Positions 34,021 to 45,521 are shown, counted from the stretch's first letter. The stretch is DNA of 64,000 nt from Apoderus coryli (GCA_911728435.2 OU452201.1:23126001-23190000); one strand, 5' to 3'. Numbers and translations are program-made. Notes: generated by a model from the letters alone, not told the origin.

Positions 34021-34184
34021 GTATTGTGAGAATTTGTCTCTTTATTTATTTTATTTTACTTGTATTTTGTGATGTGGGATTAATATTGTAACGTTTTGTA
34101 TGCTCGGTAAAGTAAACAGCTATGCTGATCTTCGCCGAGCTTAAAATAAAGGCCTTTATAATTATTATGAGGGCCTGGAAAATG

Positions 34185-34260
34185 GTACGGGAATAATGGT
34201 GCCGACTGGGAAGTGTTTGCCGCTTAGACAAGGAAAGACCTTGTCTAAGGTTTCCCGTAC
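34185..34260. repeat. Nested hairpin
   Basis: Outer stem GTACGGGA (34185-34192) with TCCCGTAC (34253-34260). Inner perfect 11-bp stem CTTAGACAAGG (34223-34233) with CCTTGTCTAAG (34239-34249) and a 5-nt loop. It lies behind the LINE relic and could be a folded 3'-end structure or a mobile-element remnant. Confidence 0.6.
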
Positions 34261-35539
34261 TGTTATGTTTGTCGTTGCCGGATAACAACTCAAAATACTT
34301 ATTAATACTAACAGGGTTTGTGGTGTCCAAACGCTCCTAGAATGTCAATATTATTTCAGAAAAACATTATTATATTCTAAATACATTTCAATTATTATTA
34401 ACCTACCTAATTACTATCGAAATTTAAATTACTTTGACCACCTAGATATAAGAAACATTTCGAACCGGCACTTTAATGTGGATATACTGACAACCTAAAG
34501 CATAGGATTCGAGAAATTCTATACTTCTGCAAATTTATCTTTCTCCGTTCGGGTACATTAGACGATGACACTATTTCTGCTGCAGATTAAATCTCAGAGA
34601 GTCGTTCAACGCTTCATTGCGTGTCATCACCAGTAATTACTAACATTACTGAAACTATTACTGAAACGCAATTACTGCAATATGCTAGGAATTCTAAAAT
34701 GACAATTATCCTAATTTGCACCTATTACAGTCATCTTCGAGATAGGAAGATATATGTAGCTTGCTTCTTGAAAACGCCTACGGGCTTCTTATACCTATAT
34801 TTCATTTCGTTATTGCGAAATTGCTGAGGTGTCTGAGTGGTGTGAAATATGAATATAGAATAATTCGAAATGTCAACGACGACGTGCTACTAAATATTAT
34901 TTATTCCCAATTGAAACAATACGATGAACTTTTGGGAGTTAACTTTTCTTATTTAATTATAATTTAAATACATAACGTAATATTACGAGCAAAACATTTG
35001 ATAGCTGCTTTCCAAATTACATAACAGCTTAAGCGTTAAGTTGTGCCCGTGTTTGTTGCAAAAACCTGAATCGTCCCCAGGTCGCGAAAATGTTCTCAAT
35101 ACCGGCATGATGTTTGCTTTTTGGAGTATTTGGTTTAACACTTTCCTATACCTCTATTCTACTGTTTTCAATAAATAATTTATTTTGATTTCTTTTTATG
35201 CCCAAAATAGGTCTTCGAAAAATATTCATCAATTCACCACCTGCATAGACAGACAGTATCTTGAAATTCTGATCGTAGTTGAAGAGTAACTTAGAAAAAT
35301 CAATTATCTGGACAGATTCACCCATATACGCCTATTTTTATTAGTAGATCACATTACAGTAGTTTGCGACCACACCGTAACCTTATGAATCAACTTCTCA
35401 AGATAACTGATGTTCTATGATGTTCTTCAACTACCGTCCAATTTTCAAGGGTCTGTCTATTTGACGAATCATTTCAAGAGACCTGTTGTGGGCAAAAAAA
35501 CAGTGAATATAGGTGGGTATAGGAAAATCTTAAGACAAA
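34261..35539. other. Non-coding stretch
   Basis: No gene or repeat recognised apart from possible faint LINE-derived sequence approaching 35.5 kb. Confidence 0.4.
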
Positions 35540-35750
35540 ATACTCCACAACATATAAAGGGAATCCAAAAATATAATTATATGTTGTTGTGCAATTCATG
35601 GGTCTTGTCAAAATGTGATCATTGTGATGTTGTCTATGGTCCGTGTTTAACGTCAGTTGTTTCACAACGCTATTCAAAAAATACAAAAATACTGTCTTCG
35701 TTCTTCATATGGTATTAGGAGAATTCCCCCAGTGAGTCATAAAATAATTT
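35540..35750 (+). pseudogene. Short LINE reverse transcriptase relic
   Basis: Reads CNSWVLSKCDHCDVVYGPCL, then after frame changes SYGIRRIPPVSHKI. It aligns with CESLVLSHFNYCDFIYGPCL and NNLRKYDHISH of the intact LINE in this window. It ends where a hammerhead motif begins, so a hammerhead element probably inserted here too. Confidence 0.6.
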
Positions 35751-35758
35751 TCGATATA

Positions 35759-35803
35759 TTACCACTGAAGATGAAGCTAGTAGCTTCGAAACATGTATGG
35801 TAA
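35759..35803 (+). ncRNA. Best-formed hammerhead ribozyme motif
   Basis: TTACCA (35759-35764), CTGAAGA (35765-35771), stem II GAAGCT/AGCTTC, GAAAC (35788-35792), ATGTA, TGGTAA (35798-35803). Stem I is a perfect 6-bp UUACCA/UGGUAA helix; stem III is a minimal AC/GU with a 2-nt loop. All invariant core bases are present, and cleavage is predicted after A35797. The flanking CGTGG..GACTTTTATTTC (35829-35855) resembles the terminal part of the 32.88 kb element, with the terminal hairpin decayed. Confidence 0.7.
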
Positions 35804-35869
35804 ATTTAACCTGGCATTCTTAGAGTGATGTGTGATTTCGTGGAATTTCGACTTTTATTTCTCATTTTA

Positions 35870-36440
35870 ATTAAGTTCTTAGATTGTCTTAAATGGGATC
35901 TTAACCAAATAAGTAAACTTTAGCTAATTTAATGTGCTTTCTAGGAATTCTGTGATAATTTAAATTAGTAAACAGAGACTGCGCTTAGCTTTACTTTGAA
36001 GACCTCATTTGAGAAATTCGTAATAATTAATTAATATAGTTAGAAATTTAAACAAAAAGAGAGTGTTGTATTTATTGAGCGGTAGTTGAGAGGTGGATGT
36101 AAGAACGTTGGTTTCTGGTTTTGAACGCCCATAAACCAGTAACGCTACCCCCACACACTCGTGACGGAGCTGCCGGTGGTTAGGATGCTTCTTCATGGCT
36201 ACCTTTCAATTCTGCCGCGTATCCTCTTTAAGGTAGAAACAAGAACATTTAGTTCTCACATTTAAAGCAGATAAAGTCACCCGTCTCGATCTGTATTTCA
36301 AAGACATCCAATACTACTCACGGGTATAATGTAATGCTATTTCTCTTTTTGTAAAGCGCAAATAAAACATATAACAGGTGATTTTTTAAGATATTTCGGA
36401 TTTGATTTAAAAAAAAACACATAAAATTTATTTGAGTGGA
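35870..36440. other. Non-coding stretch with a diverged duplicated segment
   Basis: About 36277-36345 (GTCTCGATCTGTATTTCAAA) is a diverged copy of 36718-36780 (GTCTCGATCTTTATTTCAAA). No gene. Confidence 0.4.
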
Positions 36441-37960
36441 TAGAACGATATATATACAGGGTTATTCACATACGACACGGAAGAGTGGGACTAAACTATT
36501 TAATTTCCAAACAGTTTTATTCATGGGTTCGATAAAAATGATTTATGGCTGCATTTTAAAAATATTGTGAATCTATACAGGGTTTCCCAATATATAAAAA
36601 TTGAACTATAGTTGTATTTTTTTTAAATGGAATGCCCTCTATATGAATATATTTTTCGAATTCCCGTTAAAATAAACTTTCATTAAATCTCACTTGAATG
36701 AAAAAATTCACAACTACGTCTCGATCTTTATTTCAAAGATATCCAAGACTCCCACTGCCATAATGCAATCGGCCATTTCAAATTTGATACAAACGTAAAA
36801 AAGATATTCAACTATGTTGAGGTCGTGTAGTATATTTATATTATTATATGATTTAGCTAAAGCTGAAATATTTTTCATCAAACTACAGTAAAAACACCAA
36901 AGAAACTATATATTCTGTTACATTTTCTATAGACGCGAATATTTTCAGATTTACCGTGTATGTATATTTTAAATAATATGGAATGCTTAAACGTATCAAT
37001 TTCAGTACGCATTTTTTACTGTCATATAGAAACTCGAATTGCAATTTTATACGTTCCACTGGCGCTGAGTTCGACAAGAGAAACACATACATTGGATTTA
37101 AATCCATCAAAACGAGAGAATATCAATATACTTTCTTGTCAATTTTGAATATTTTTGCCTGGATTAAGCATGTAAAAAGTTTATGGAATTTCGATTTAGG
37201 TTTTTTCTATTGGTTTCAAAATCTCTATATTAAAATTTTATTTGTATGGCTCACATTTTCTTTTGTTGGAAATGATTGATCCCTTCGAAAATGGTGACAG
37301 GTATTTTATATTATACTTTTTTTTTTCTACTAAAGATCTACATAATAGTAAAATAACTTTCTTTTATTTTTGGTTTAAATACGTCGGCTAAAAAGGCATA
37401 TACTAATTTGTTGTGCGTTAGAATTTGCAATTGGAATATACAGTGTGAGTTATTAGTGCGTCGAAGTTCGATATTACCTCAAAGATCAAATATTTCAGGC
37501 AAAACTAAGCAGCCAGTGTGTAGGCAGTCATAAAGTTTAAAATTATTGATATTTGTACGGGGTGGCTCATCCCATCAGGGTGAACCAAACTTACGTTGTT
37601 TTAAATGGAACGCCCTATTTATTATTTTACAATTGAATTGGTTTAGACTTGACATTAATCATACCAAAATTTTAGAAAATTATACAGAGTGGTTCAAAAG
37701 TTACCACTAGTATTATACGCAAAACATGGCGAATTCTAAGGCTTCTGTACTGGAACTGAAATAATTTAAACTCTGCTTCTTACGGGCATAGCTTTTTGAT
37801 AGTTACCAACTTTTAGAAAAAGATAATTGTTAGTATATAGTGCAAAACCTGTATACAGGGTGAGTCCAAACTCAAATTTGCGTTTTACTCGAATTTTCAA
37901 AATGAGACACCCTGTATATAATATCAAAACCTGAAAGGAAAATTGATAAGCTTTTATTCT
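36441..37960. repeat. Mosaic of mariner-type termini
   Basis: Many TACAGGGT-like ends occur at short intervals: about 36458, 36576, 37574, 37684 and 37853, plus a CACCCTGTATA at 37911-37921. The pair 37855-37917 (TA-CAGGGTG..CACCCTG-TA) would bound an element of only about 63 bp. Blocks such as TTTAAATGGAATGCCCT recur. These are remnants of repeated insertion at TA sites; no transposase coding remains. Confidence 0.45.
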
Positions 37961-38480
37961 TATATAGCCTTTCTTATACCTAAAGCTAGTTTTTAGTTCT
38001 AGAGCTATATTATACCACCAATTTTCTCCTTATGGTGTGCCAATTTCATTATAGAGTGTAATTAATTTACCCAAGGACGATCTATATTTTTCCTGTTTAA
38101 CGCTTTCCTTTAACATGTCTGGTAATTGTTGTTGTCTATATGCTCATAGTACCTACGAGTTTCACGTACTTTTTGCAATTATATCAAATTGTGTAACACG
38201 TACTTGAATCTAAACGCGAGCAAATAATACAATAAAAGCCTTTAGAATATGAGCTATGTGGTATAGTGAAATGAAAATATTTGTTTTAGAATAAATTTGC
38301 ACCCAACCCGTTAGTGTTTTGCTAACAGTCTTTATTGTTCCATATATCATGTAAGTTCTGAAAATATTATGTTTTAATAAAACTGATTAAATTTATTTTG
38401 AAACAGTTGAAATTTTGAAATGTGTTGTAATTTTAATATAATTAATAAAAAAGATATTTACATATACAATAATTAGATAA
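37961..38480. other. Non-coding stretch
   Basis: Nothing recognised. Confidence 0.4.
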
Positions 38481-38483
38481 TAT

Positions 38484-38640
38484 TTTCTAAAGTAATCCAT
38501 GTCAAAGTGGAGTGTTGATTATAATTACAAATAAAACACCTCTGCTCCACAAATTGAGCGATATAATTGCTCAAATCATTAGATGCCAAAGATGTTTCGG
38601 AACTTTATAGTTCCCTCGTCACTGGCTTTATAATGTTTAG
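38484..38640 (-). mobile_element. Single full arm of a hammerhead foldback element
   Basis: Read on the minus strand: hammerhead-like core, then a hairpin (GTGGAG 38550-38545 with CTCCAC 38512-38507), then TTTGACATGGATTACTTTAG as the outer end. That end closely matches the left end of the 45.43 kb element (GCAATGGATTACTTTAATG). No second arm is visible within about 700 bp. Confidence 0.55.
38585..38626 (-). ncRNA. Hammerhead-like motif with C3 changed
   Basis: The minus strand reads GCCA, GTGACGA (38622-38616), stem II GGAAC/GTTCC, GAAAC (38598-38594), then TGGC. Stem I GCCA/UGGC pairs perfectly, but the invariant first C of CUGANGA is G, which should impair cleavage. Confidence 0.45.
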
Positions 38641-39268
38641 CGATCAACGAGTCACAACATTGAAATCAAACATTTTGTGAAAAGAAAATTTCTAAAAACA
38701 TTTTTATATCTTAGTTACATAATTAGTCACATCAATAAATAGTGTCGTGACGCGTACTTGAAAAATCACTCTCATGCGGCCAAACAAGTATTCACTTCAA
38801 AAACTTATTATATGGTGAAACACATAAAAGTGGATTAATTCCTTTCTTTTTATTGATCATACCTACATTTAAATTATTTAAAAGTATTAATTTATAAATT
38901 TAATAATATTTATTTAATATAATTTATAAATATTAGCAGGCGCGTTATTTATAAAATTATATATTTATTGTGGAACCATATTTTTACTACACAAATCATC
39001 CACCATAAATATATTTCAAATGCCACACATTTTTCCAGTACAAATACTCATCAAAAGTGGCTTCATTTTATAATGAAAATTCTAATAGGAATTTAGTTTT
39101 TTAGAATCTGAATAATAGAGAAAATAAAGCCGTTTTATGGAAAAAATTTAAATTGCACTAGTTACTCTGCATTTTTGTTGGTTGAGATGAAATTAGAATA
39201 ATTTATACTATATTAAAATAGATAATTTTGTTAGACTTAATACATTTTTGATATTATACGATATCCTA
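38641..39268. other. AT-rich non-coding stretch
   Basis: Nothing recognised. Confidence 0.4.
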
Positions 39269-40056
39269 CAGCGTGTAAATTGCTACAGGTGATAGAACTA
39301 CTTAAAATAAGTGTAGCTTGTTATATAAATTTTTGCCGAAGGAGCCTGCCATGTCGAGATACAGGGACTTAAAAAATATATTATTTTTACTATTTTTTCT
39401 AACTGACTATGAATTATTAGAAATAACGGTCTCACTTTTCATATGAATGTGTTTGGGCTCGCAGAATTAATTAAAAATAATCCTTTTAAACATAGGCGCT
39501 CTACTAAAATGTGGTGGAGCACCATCATGCATAAAAAACATAGCTGCTGGCTCGTCTAGTGATAAATCTTCCAAAATTTCGAATAAATCATTCTGCAGAA
39601 AATTGAGGTATAACTCAGTGTTTAGAGATGGAGGTATAATATGGTATCCAATAAACCGATTGGTTAAGGTGGCAGCCCATACATTAATTTTAAATGAAAA
39701 ATAATTTCGTGGCATAGTGCACAATTAAATTATTTTTCATTTATATATAGATCCAAGCGAAAAAACGCTTGTATGTAACGTTTCCAAGATATTGTGTGAC
39801 TAGTGGCCTCCATGTTTTAAAGGAACGCGAGTATTTTTAATTGATTCTGCGACCCCAGTATCATATGAAAAAATTGAGACCGTTATTTCTAATAATTCAT
39901 AGTCAGTTAGAAGAAATAGTAAAAATAATATTTTTTTAACTCCCTGTATCTCGAAAAGGAAAACCCCTTCGGTAAAAATTTATGTAAGGAGCTACACTTA
40001 TTTTAAGCAGTCGTATCACCTGTAGCAATTTGGTTATGCCTTTCTGAAACACCCTG
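39269..40056 (-). mobile_element. Internally deleted mariner with about 180-bp inverted termini
   Basis: Termini 39269-39460 and 39845-40056 are inverted copies; shared blocks are TTGCTACAGGTGATA, TTAAAATAAGTGTAGCT and GTCAGTTAGAA. The ends are TACAGCGTG (left, with a short deletion) and CACCCTG-TA (right). Inside, the minus strand at 39724-39467 reads NYFSFKINVWAATLTNRFIG, YHIIPPSLNTELYLNFLQND and MFFMHDGAPPHFSRAP. These are transposase blocks from NVW to the second catalytic Asp (HDGAPPHF). The N-terminal DNA-binding half and the third Asp are missing, so it is non-autonomous. Confidence 0.7.
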
Positions 40057-41340
40057 TATAAAAAGAAAAATGTACCCATTACGATTTAACGTAATACTCA
40101 TCTCCAGAGATGGCCTATATCCTCAAATATCATACAAGGGGGTAAAGTACTATTATTGAACATATAATCTCATATTGATATTTCGATTTCATTATTTGAC
40201 ACTTGAAATATATACAGGGTGTTCCAAAAAGGTTGTCCCAAACTTAAGGAGGTTATTTTTTTTACTGGCCTTCTGCAGCTTTGCAATTTAGCCATCATTC
40301 ATTCAGTGAATTAATTATTTTTAGGTATAGACCTACAGTTTAACCTGAATTCCGAACCACGGTCATCGACTGCCAGCTGCCTACGCCTATGTAGTCCATA
40401 TCTACTTGACATAGGCAGTCTACCAACTCGGCCGGAAGCACCGTCCCCCCATCCAATCCCTCTGCGCGCCAACAGGTACTTGACTACCGTGATTGCACCT
40501 AGAGGTGCTTGAACATGTGGGCATCTCCCGTTCCTTAAGGAGGTAATGACTCATTTTTGTTTATTGACCCCTATTCAAAAACCGTTTTGGCCCTACAGTT
40601 ATTTTTGCTTCAAAAGTTTATGTTACCTTCTTCAATCTAAAAAACGTCAATATATTATTATTTTATAGTCTAAATAATTTAAAAAATATATAATAAGGTT
40701 TCAAAATGACGACTCCCAAACTCCGTTACATAAATTAACACTGTTGGAAAATGTGCCATCACTCGTCCTAATAATTCTTCTTGGGTGTCTACTATGGGAG
40801 TTATATACGCCAACGACTTCATGTTCCGAAATGAAAATACTTACTTTAATTATGTATAAAATCGGTATTATAGATCTTAGGAAGGTGCATTTTTTCCCAT
40901 TACAAATTTTTTGGATTCTTGTTCTTTTTGTTTTCGTGATATTTAATTCTTCTAGATCGGAGGTTAGGTTAGATTGAGTTCGGAAGCTATTCAAGTTGTC
41001 CAAGTGCTTATTTTCAATAATACAATACTTCTGCCTGAAGTACAGTGGCATAAAACCGTGACAATGTCAAATATTTGAATTTTGACCTTTTTCTCCTGTT
41101 TTTCATTTCGATACTTTCAGAAATAATAATTTTATGGTTTTTATGTCTCAATCTGGATGTCAATATTAATCGGCATATATTTTGTACCGAAATCATGATT
41201 TTCAACTTGTCGCTGAGGCGTTAACAAAAATATTTGCTTGTGATAATAGAAAAACAAATCCGTATAACTCTTCAAATAGTACCAACTTGGTTTTTGCGAA
41301 ATATTTCCCGTGACCATTTTTTTGTAATGTTATCTATTTA
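40057..41340. other. Non-coding stretch with a mariner end and a GC-rich block
   Basis: TATACAGGGTGTTCCAAAAA at 40211-40230 is a left-type mariner terminus. About 40345-40530 is a GC-rich block (for example ACTCGGCCGGAAGCACCGTC and CCTCTGCGCGCC) with no reading frame, likely a fragment of an unidentified repeat. The rest is AT-rich without features. Confidence 0.4.
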
Positions 41341-41960
41341 TAACAATAATAATAATGATCAGTTTATTTTCAGATATGTATAATATAACAATAATACACT
41401 ACATATTTTTAAAATAAATTTCCAATTAATAACAAATCGTAAAAAATGTAATATAATTGCTTATTGCTTACAATACAATACATCTATTAATATACATTCA
41501 AAATATCTTAATTAGTTTCAAAATGTAATCGGAAATTGTAACAATTTGGGCATAAATCTTCAAGATTGTAGATTGTTTTATCGGAGTCGTTTGGCGGTTT
41601 GGCCTCCCCTCACTTCGACCTACAAAAGATCTTTTGTGAATGACTCTGATCTATGAATTACCCAGCAGTCCCATACTTTTCATGATGATTTCTCTGGGGG
41701 CTAAATTCCTTGCCTCAGCGGGTGTTAGAGTCACCCCTCCAAGGTGTTTTAGCCTTTTGCAGAAAAGTGCATGCATTCATAGAGCAGGTGTTCTGTTGTG
41801 TCTCTTGCGTCTTCGCAAAAACGGCAAGTGTCGTCCTCGGTTGGGCCCATCTTTTTGAGATGGTACTTCACTGGGTGGTGTCCCGTAAAAAAGCCTGTAC
41901 TTCGCCTTAGCTTGAATTGTGTTAGTACCACGTTATTATGAATGTAGAGATTGTACAAAA
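41341..41960 (-). pseudogene. 5'-truncated I-like LINE 3' end (zinc knuckle, 3' UTR and ATT tail)
   Basis: The minus strand reads FFTGHHPVKYHLKKMGPTED, then CRFCEDARDTTEHLLYEC: a complete C-x2-C..H-x4-C knuckle. MHFSAKG follows, then a frame change to the LKHLGGVTL block. Sequence after the stop runs through a 3' untranslated region of about 300 bp to ATTATTATTGTTATAAA at 41357-41341. It is nearly the same sequence as 11.28-11.60 kb but retains the zinc knuckle that the other copy lost. It begins abruptly near 41910-41930, a typical 5' truncation. Confidence 0.7.
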
Positions 41961-42184
41961 ATGATTTTGAAAACAAGACCATGCCAAACTAAGCGGTACT
42001 CTAATAATTAATAATAATTTATTTTCCACTAAACATATTTACGTATTTCATAGTTATTTGAGAATCGATACATATTTATGTTAATATTGATATTTAAAAG
42101 TAAAAACAAAATACCTGCTTCAAAGGAGCAAACGTACGAAAACCAAAATTAATATAGATTTCTTAAAAATTATTTCGGTGATCT
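41961..42184. other. AT-rich spacer
   Basis: Nothing recognised. Confidence 0.4.
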
Positions 42185-42436
42185 ATGAACCATATTTCAC
42201 ATTCCACTTGTAATGTACTTGTTGAAAATTTAAAACGTGTCCAATACGATACCGCTAGTAATCAGTCATGTGAATGCAATATGAAAATGTTTACCAACGA
42301 TTTGGAAAATTTGGCGGAAAATCCTAAACATGTTTCCCGACAAACTTCAATAATTGATGTTTGGATTTGGGTGCAGATTTTACTTTTAAGTACGATTTTT
42401 TATTACAAATATTGTTTCAGCCGTATATTAATTTAA
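42185..42436 (+). other. Open frame with a predicted membrane segment, possible exon
   Basis: 83 codons starting MNHISHSTCNVLVENLKRVQ. The C-terminal DVWIWVQILLLSTIFYYKYC looks like a transmembrane helix. The region has less AT-driven codon use than surrounding shadows. It is followed after about 45 bp by TTTTAAACAAATTTCAG, a good splice acceptor. I do not recognise the family; a real exon is possible but unproven. Confidence 0.22.
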
Positions 42437-42463
42437 AAGGTTAGCCTTAATTTTAAACAAATT

Positions 42464-42560
42464 TCAGAGACAGATGACTCGGATTTTTTTCTTATTGATG
42501 GTGGTGGAAATACTAAAAACTGTCGAATATGCTCCACAGAAAATCCACATGAGATCATTT
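42464..42560 (+). other. Possible exon start with a CRIC motif
   Basis: After the acceptor TTTCAG (42458-42463) the frame reads ETDDSDFFLIDGGGNTKNCR, then ICSTENPHEII and a stop. NCRIC..ENP resembles the opening of RING-CH (MARCH-type) zinc fingers, CRIC..E.P, but the remaining ligands are absent before the stop and no donor is seen. It could be a gene remnant or chance. Confidence 0.2.
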
Positions 42561-44132
42561 AGAAACGTCTTATTATCTCATACCTGTTCTTTCATATAGA
42601 GTAGGTTTAAATGTGAACTATTTTATTTAAAGCTTCCATTATTGTAGAGTAATACATAGTTTGACAAAATATAGTAACTACAATGGCAAATTGCAGAGAA
42701 TAGATTTTATAGATAGAAAATAGATTAGAAATTAACGTAAATCAAAATATGAAACAAATTCCCCTGTGAATGGTCAAGAAATTTGGCAACTGAAAGTTCA
42801 GTTTCCTAAAGTGTTCTCTCTCCTGCATGAGTATACCGAAATAATATGATCGTCGTCGAAACGTTCCCCGTTACCTTCAATTCTGCTGCAGTTAATAAAT
42901 GATACTCCGTTGATATATTTTTTTTGTTATTTAAACAATTGTGAATATATTCAATCATGTTCACTTAAAATTTCAATGTTGCCCTGTATGTTAAGCAGAG
43001 TTTTGAAGCATTGGAGTATATCAATTTTGTTAGCGAAAAAAACAGACTCTGAGGGTAACGCCTGGGTAAACAGATTCCGCGTCAAAATCCGGATTAAATT
43101 TCCATTCGATGATGGCAGGCGAGAAGGAAAAAATTGTGTGGTAACTGAATAGATAAGCAGATTTTATATTTTCTACAAAGAAACATCTCTCGCATTGGTC
43201 ATACGTTTAAGCTCTTGTGTGTTTGAAAAATTATATACAAATATTAGTATAGCTAATATTTAGTTGGAAAGATTAAAGATTTTCAACTAAAAATGTATTT
43301 CAAAATACTGAACAAATGCAAAAAATATTGGATTAACTAAAAACATACTTTATGCGGCATTACGTGAATACTTTTTAAAATATAAAACTTTCTACCAACA
43401 AAGCTTTTAAAATGTTAAAGTTTTTACTAGTGGATTATAATAATAGTTATTTAAATATAATGTAATATCTCTTTAAAAATATAGTACAATCTTAAACTTA
43501 TTTTGCTAGTGCAGCTTTCTACTATATTTATTTTCGGTTTCAAAGGAAATTGTATTGCAATTTATATTCGTTATATATGTCGTTTTTCTTTGTAAATAAC
43601 AAAAATATTTTCACTGGTGTCTGACATAACAAATCTGGCTGTCATTTTACTTTTATGAAGATTTTTTCTAAAAAAAAGTCCGTGCGTATGCGGGTTCGAA
43701 GCGATGAACCGCGGAATTCAATTTTCTATTGACACTCATTCATCTTCCGGAGGGAAAAAAAGGGAAAACGGAAAATCTGTATCCACATAACAGAAATGGG
43801 TATTTTGTTATATCGAGTAAAATTCGTTTATTTAATAAAGATAATGTAAGAATATCTTAGAAATGGATATTATTTTGTGTTTGTTTATTTTCGAATCATA
43901 TTTATGCCGTTTTGTATAATAGTTTTACTTTATTTATTATTAACCTCATTAAACATTATCCAATCGATTGGAGAAAAAGTGGTGGACTTGGAATGTATAG
44001 TAAATATAATATATAAATAAAATATTCTAAATGATCACTACTTTTTTAGCTCTCCAAATCAGATTATAGAATATATGTATAAATGTGGAGGCTATTAGTT
44101 TCTTAAAAATTTTTGTGTTTTTTATTTCACAG
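42561..44132. other. AT-rich non-coding stretch
   Basis: No family recognised. The frame 42910-43152 has no known motif. A short dyad near 43690-43714 (GGGTTCGAAGCGATGAACC) is not part of a tRNA. Confidence 0.4.
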
Positions 44133-44406
44133 AATCGGTCATTATAAAATATATAAAGTATATCGCAAACGGAAAATAATATGGAAAAGAGTTTTAGACA
44201 AAACTTTAAATTTTAATGAAGTATTCCTTGATACTGTGGAGTATAAATTTAATGATTTAAATGATACTGTTATTCATCCACTCAAATTTAGTTTATTAAC
44301 TGTAGGTTATCTTCAATATGCACCGGCACTAGACATGGTTCAATTCTCTAAGGAATCGTCTTCAGTGATTATATTTTTAGAACTGTATACATTTCAAAGT
44401 AGTTAA
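44133..44406 (+). other. Candidate terminal coding exon
   Basis: A strong acceptor (TTTTTTATTTCACAG) at 44118-44132 opens a frame of about 91 codons: IGHYKIYKVYRKRKIIWKRV, LDKTLNFNEVFLDTVEYKFN and on to LELYTFQSS. The first part is very basic, the rest has mixed composition unlike the low-complexity AT background. The stop at 44404 is followed by AT-rich sequence. No family recognised. It may belong with the open frame at 42.2 kb. Confidence 0.28.
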
Positions 44407-44608
44407 CTTATTTGCGTAATTATCGCTAATTTATGTAGATATATTGTGGTCAATTCCATACAAAATCTAGGTGGAAAAAAAACTTTTTTTTTAAATTATA
44501 TCATTCACATTAAGGTAATTAATTCAGTTTTCTTTTTAAGTTTTTTCATAATTAAGAAATTGAGCAAATTTTTAATTAAATTTGTGAATAAATATTCAAA
44601 TCCAATGA

Positions 44609-44671
44609 TGATTTGCGTTTTATTTAAGTATCAAAGTTCAGAATTTTGATTCATCAATAAAACGCAAATCA
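44609..44671. ncRNA. Precursor-like 63-nt hairpin
   Basis: A perfect 16-bp stem (TGATTTGCGTTTTATT 44609-44624 with AATAAAACGCAAATCA 44656-44671). A symmetric internal loop (TAAGT / TCATC) follows, then a second stem ATCAAA/TTTGAT and a small loop. Size and shape resemble a small-RNA precursor, but it could be a MITE remnant; a CACCCTGTATA mariner end lies 60 bp downstream (44731-44741). Confidence 0.35.
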
Positions 44672-44739
44672 GCTTTGTATTTCTGAATATAGAGTAACAA
44701 CTTTGACCAACTGATTATTCTTGGGCCACCCTGTATAAT

Positions 44740-45430
44740 TTAAAGCACCGCCCGTAAAACCTTAAAGTTTTTTATGAAACATTTTTTCATATTATTTTCC
44801 ATTCGTGATATATTGAGGGGTTGAACTACTTTTTGCTAACCCTGTATCGGTAAATAAGTAGTTAGTCTGTCTGTATCCACGATAACTCAAAAACCATTTA
44901 ACATAACTTTTAGGAAACATTGAGCGTTGGGAATGGGTTCGAAAAAGAGTTTACAAATTTACAAAAAGGGTTTAAAAATTAAAAAAAAAAATCATACTTC
45001 TTAAACTTATCCGAAATATTGAATAATTTTTCATTGGTTTAATGGAGTATAACCTAACGCATTAACTATAAAAAGTTAGATAACATTGGCGTCGAAAATA
45101 GTCTAAAAAGAAAAAACTTGCTTACAAAAGCGTTCGAAAATAGTGGAAAAATATAAACAAAATAAAAAAAAGTCCTAATCTTATTCGAAATAATTTAAAA
45201 ACAAATAGCTGATGTCTACAATAAAAACTAAAAGAATTATTTTGAAATATAGATTGTCACCAAGAGTCTTACGAAAAAGGTAAATAACAACAAGACCACA
45301 GAAATATTATTTTTATACTTAAATATGGAGAGCTATTCATGCCTCAAGGGCAACAGTTTATATAAATGGTAGATACACCGTACTTACACGTTTAAGCGTA
45401 ATTTTTCGTAATTAATTTATAAAAATTCAT
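44740..45430. other. AT-rich non-coding stretch
   Basis: Nothing recognised apart from mariner-derived scraps near 44841 (CCCTGTATCGG). Confidence 0.4.
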
Positions 45431-45499
45431 TAAAGTAATCCATTGCAGAGAGGAGCGGTATTTATTATTGGAAATGAAACAACGTCTGCTCCACAAAAC

Positions 45500-45521
45500 A
45501 CTATATATATATATATACACG
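45500..45521. repeat. (AT)n microsatellite in the left arm
   Basis: A short TA run. The matching place in the right arm (53771-53827) carries two longer TA runs, so the microsatellite expanded after the arms separated. Confidence 0.7.

Noticed and set aside
37855..37917. Complete 63-bp MITE between CAGGGTG and CACCCTG
   Set aside because: Similarity of the two ends stops after seven bases, and the area is full of isolated mariner termini, so two independent ends are more likely.
43685..43715. tRNA-like T-arm (GGTTCGAAGC..GAACC)
   Set aside because: The dyad forms a simple hairpin; no acceptor stem, D-arm or anticodon arm can be placed around it.
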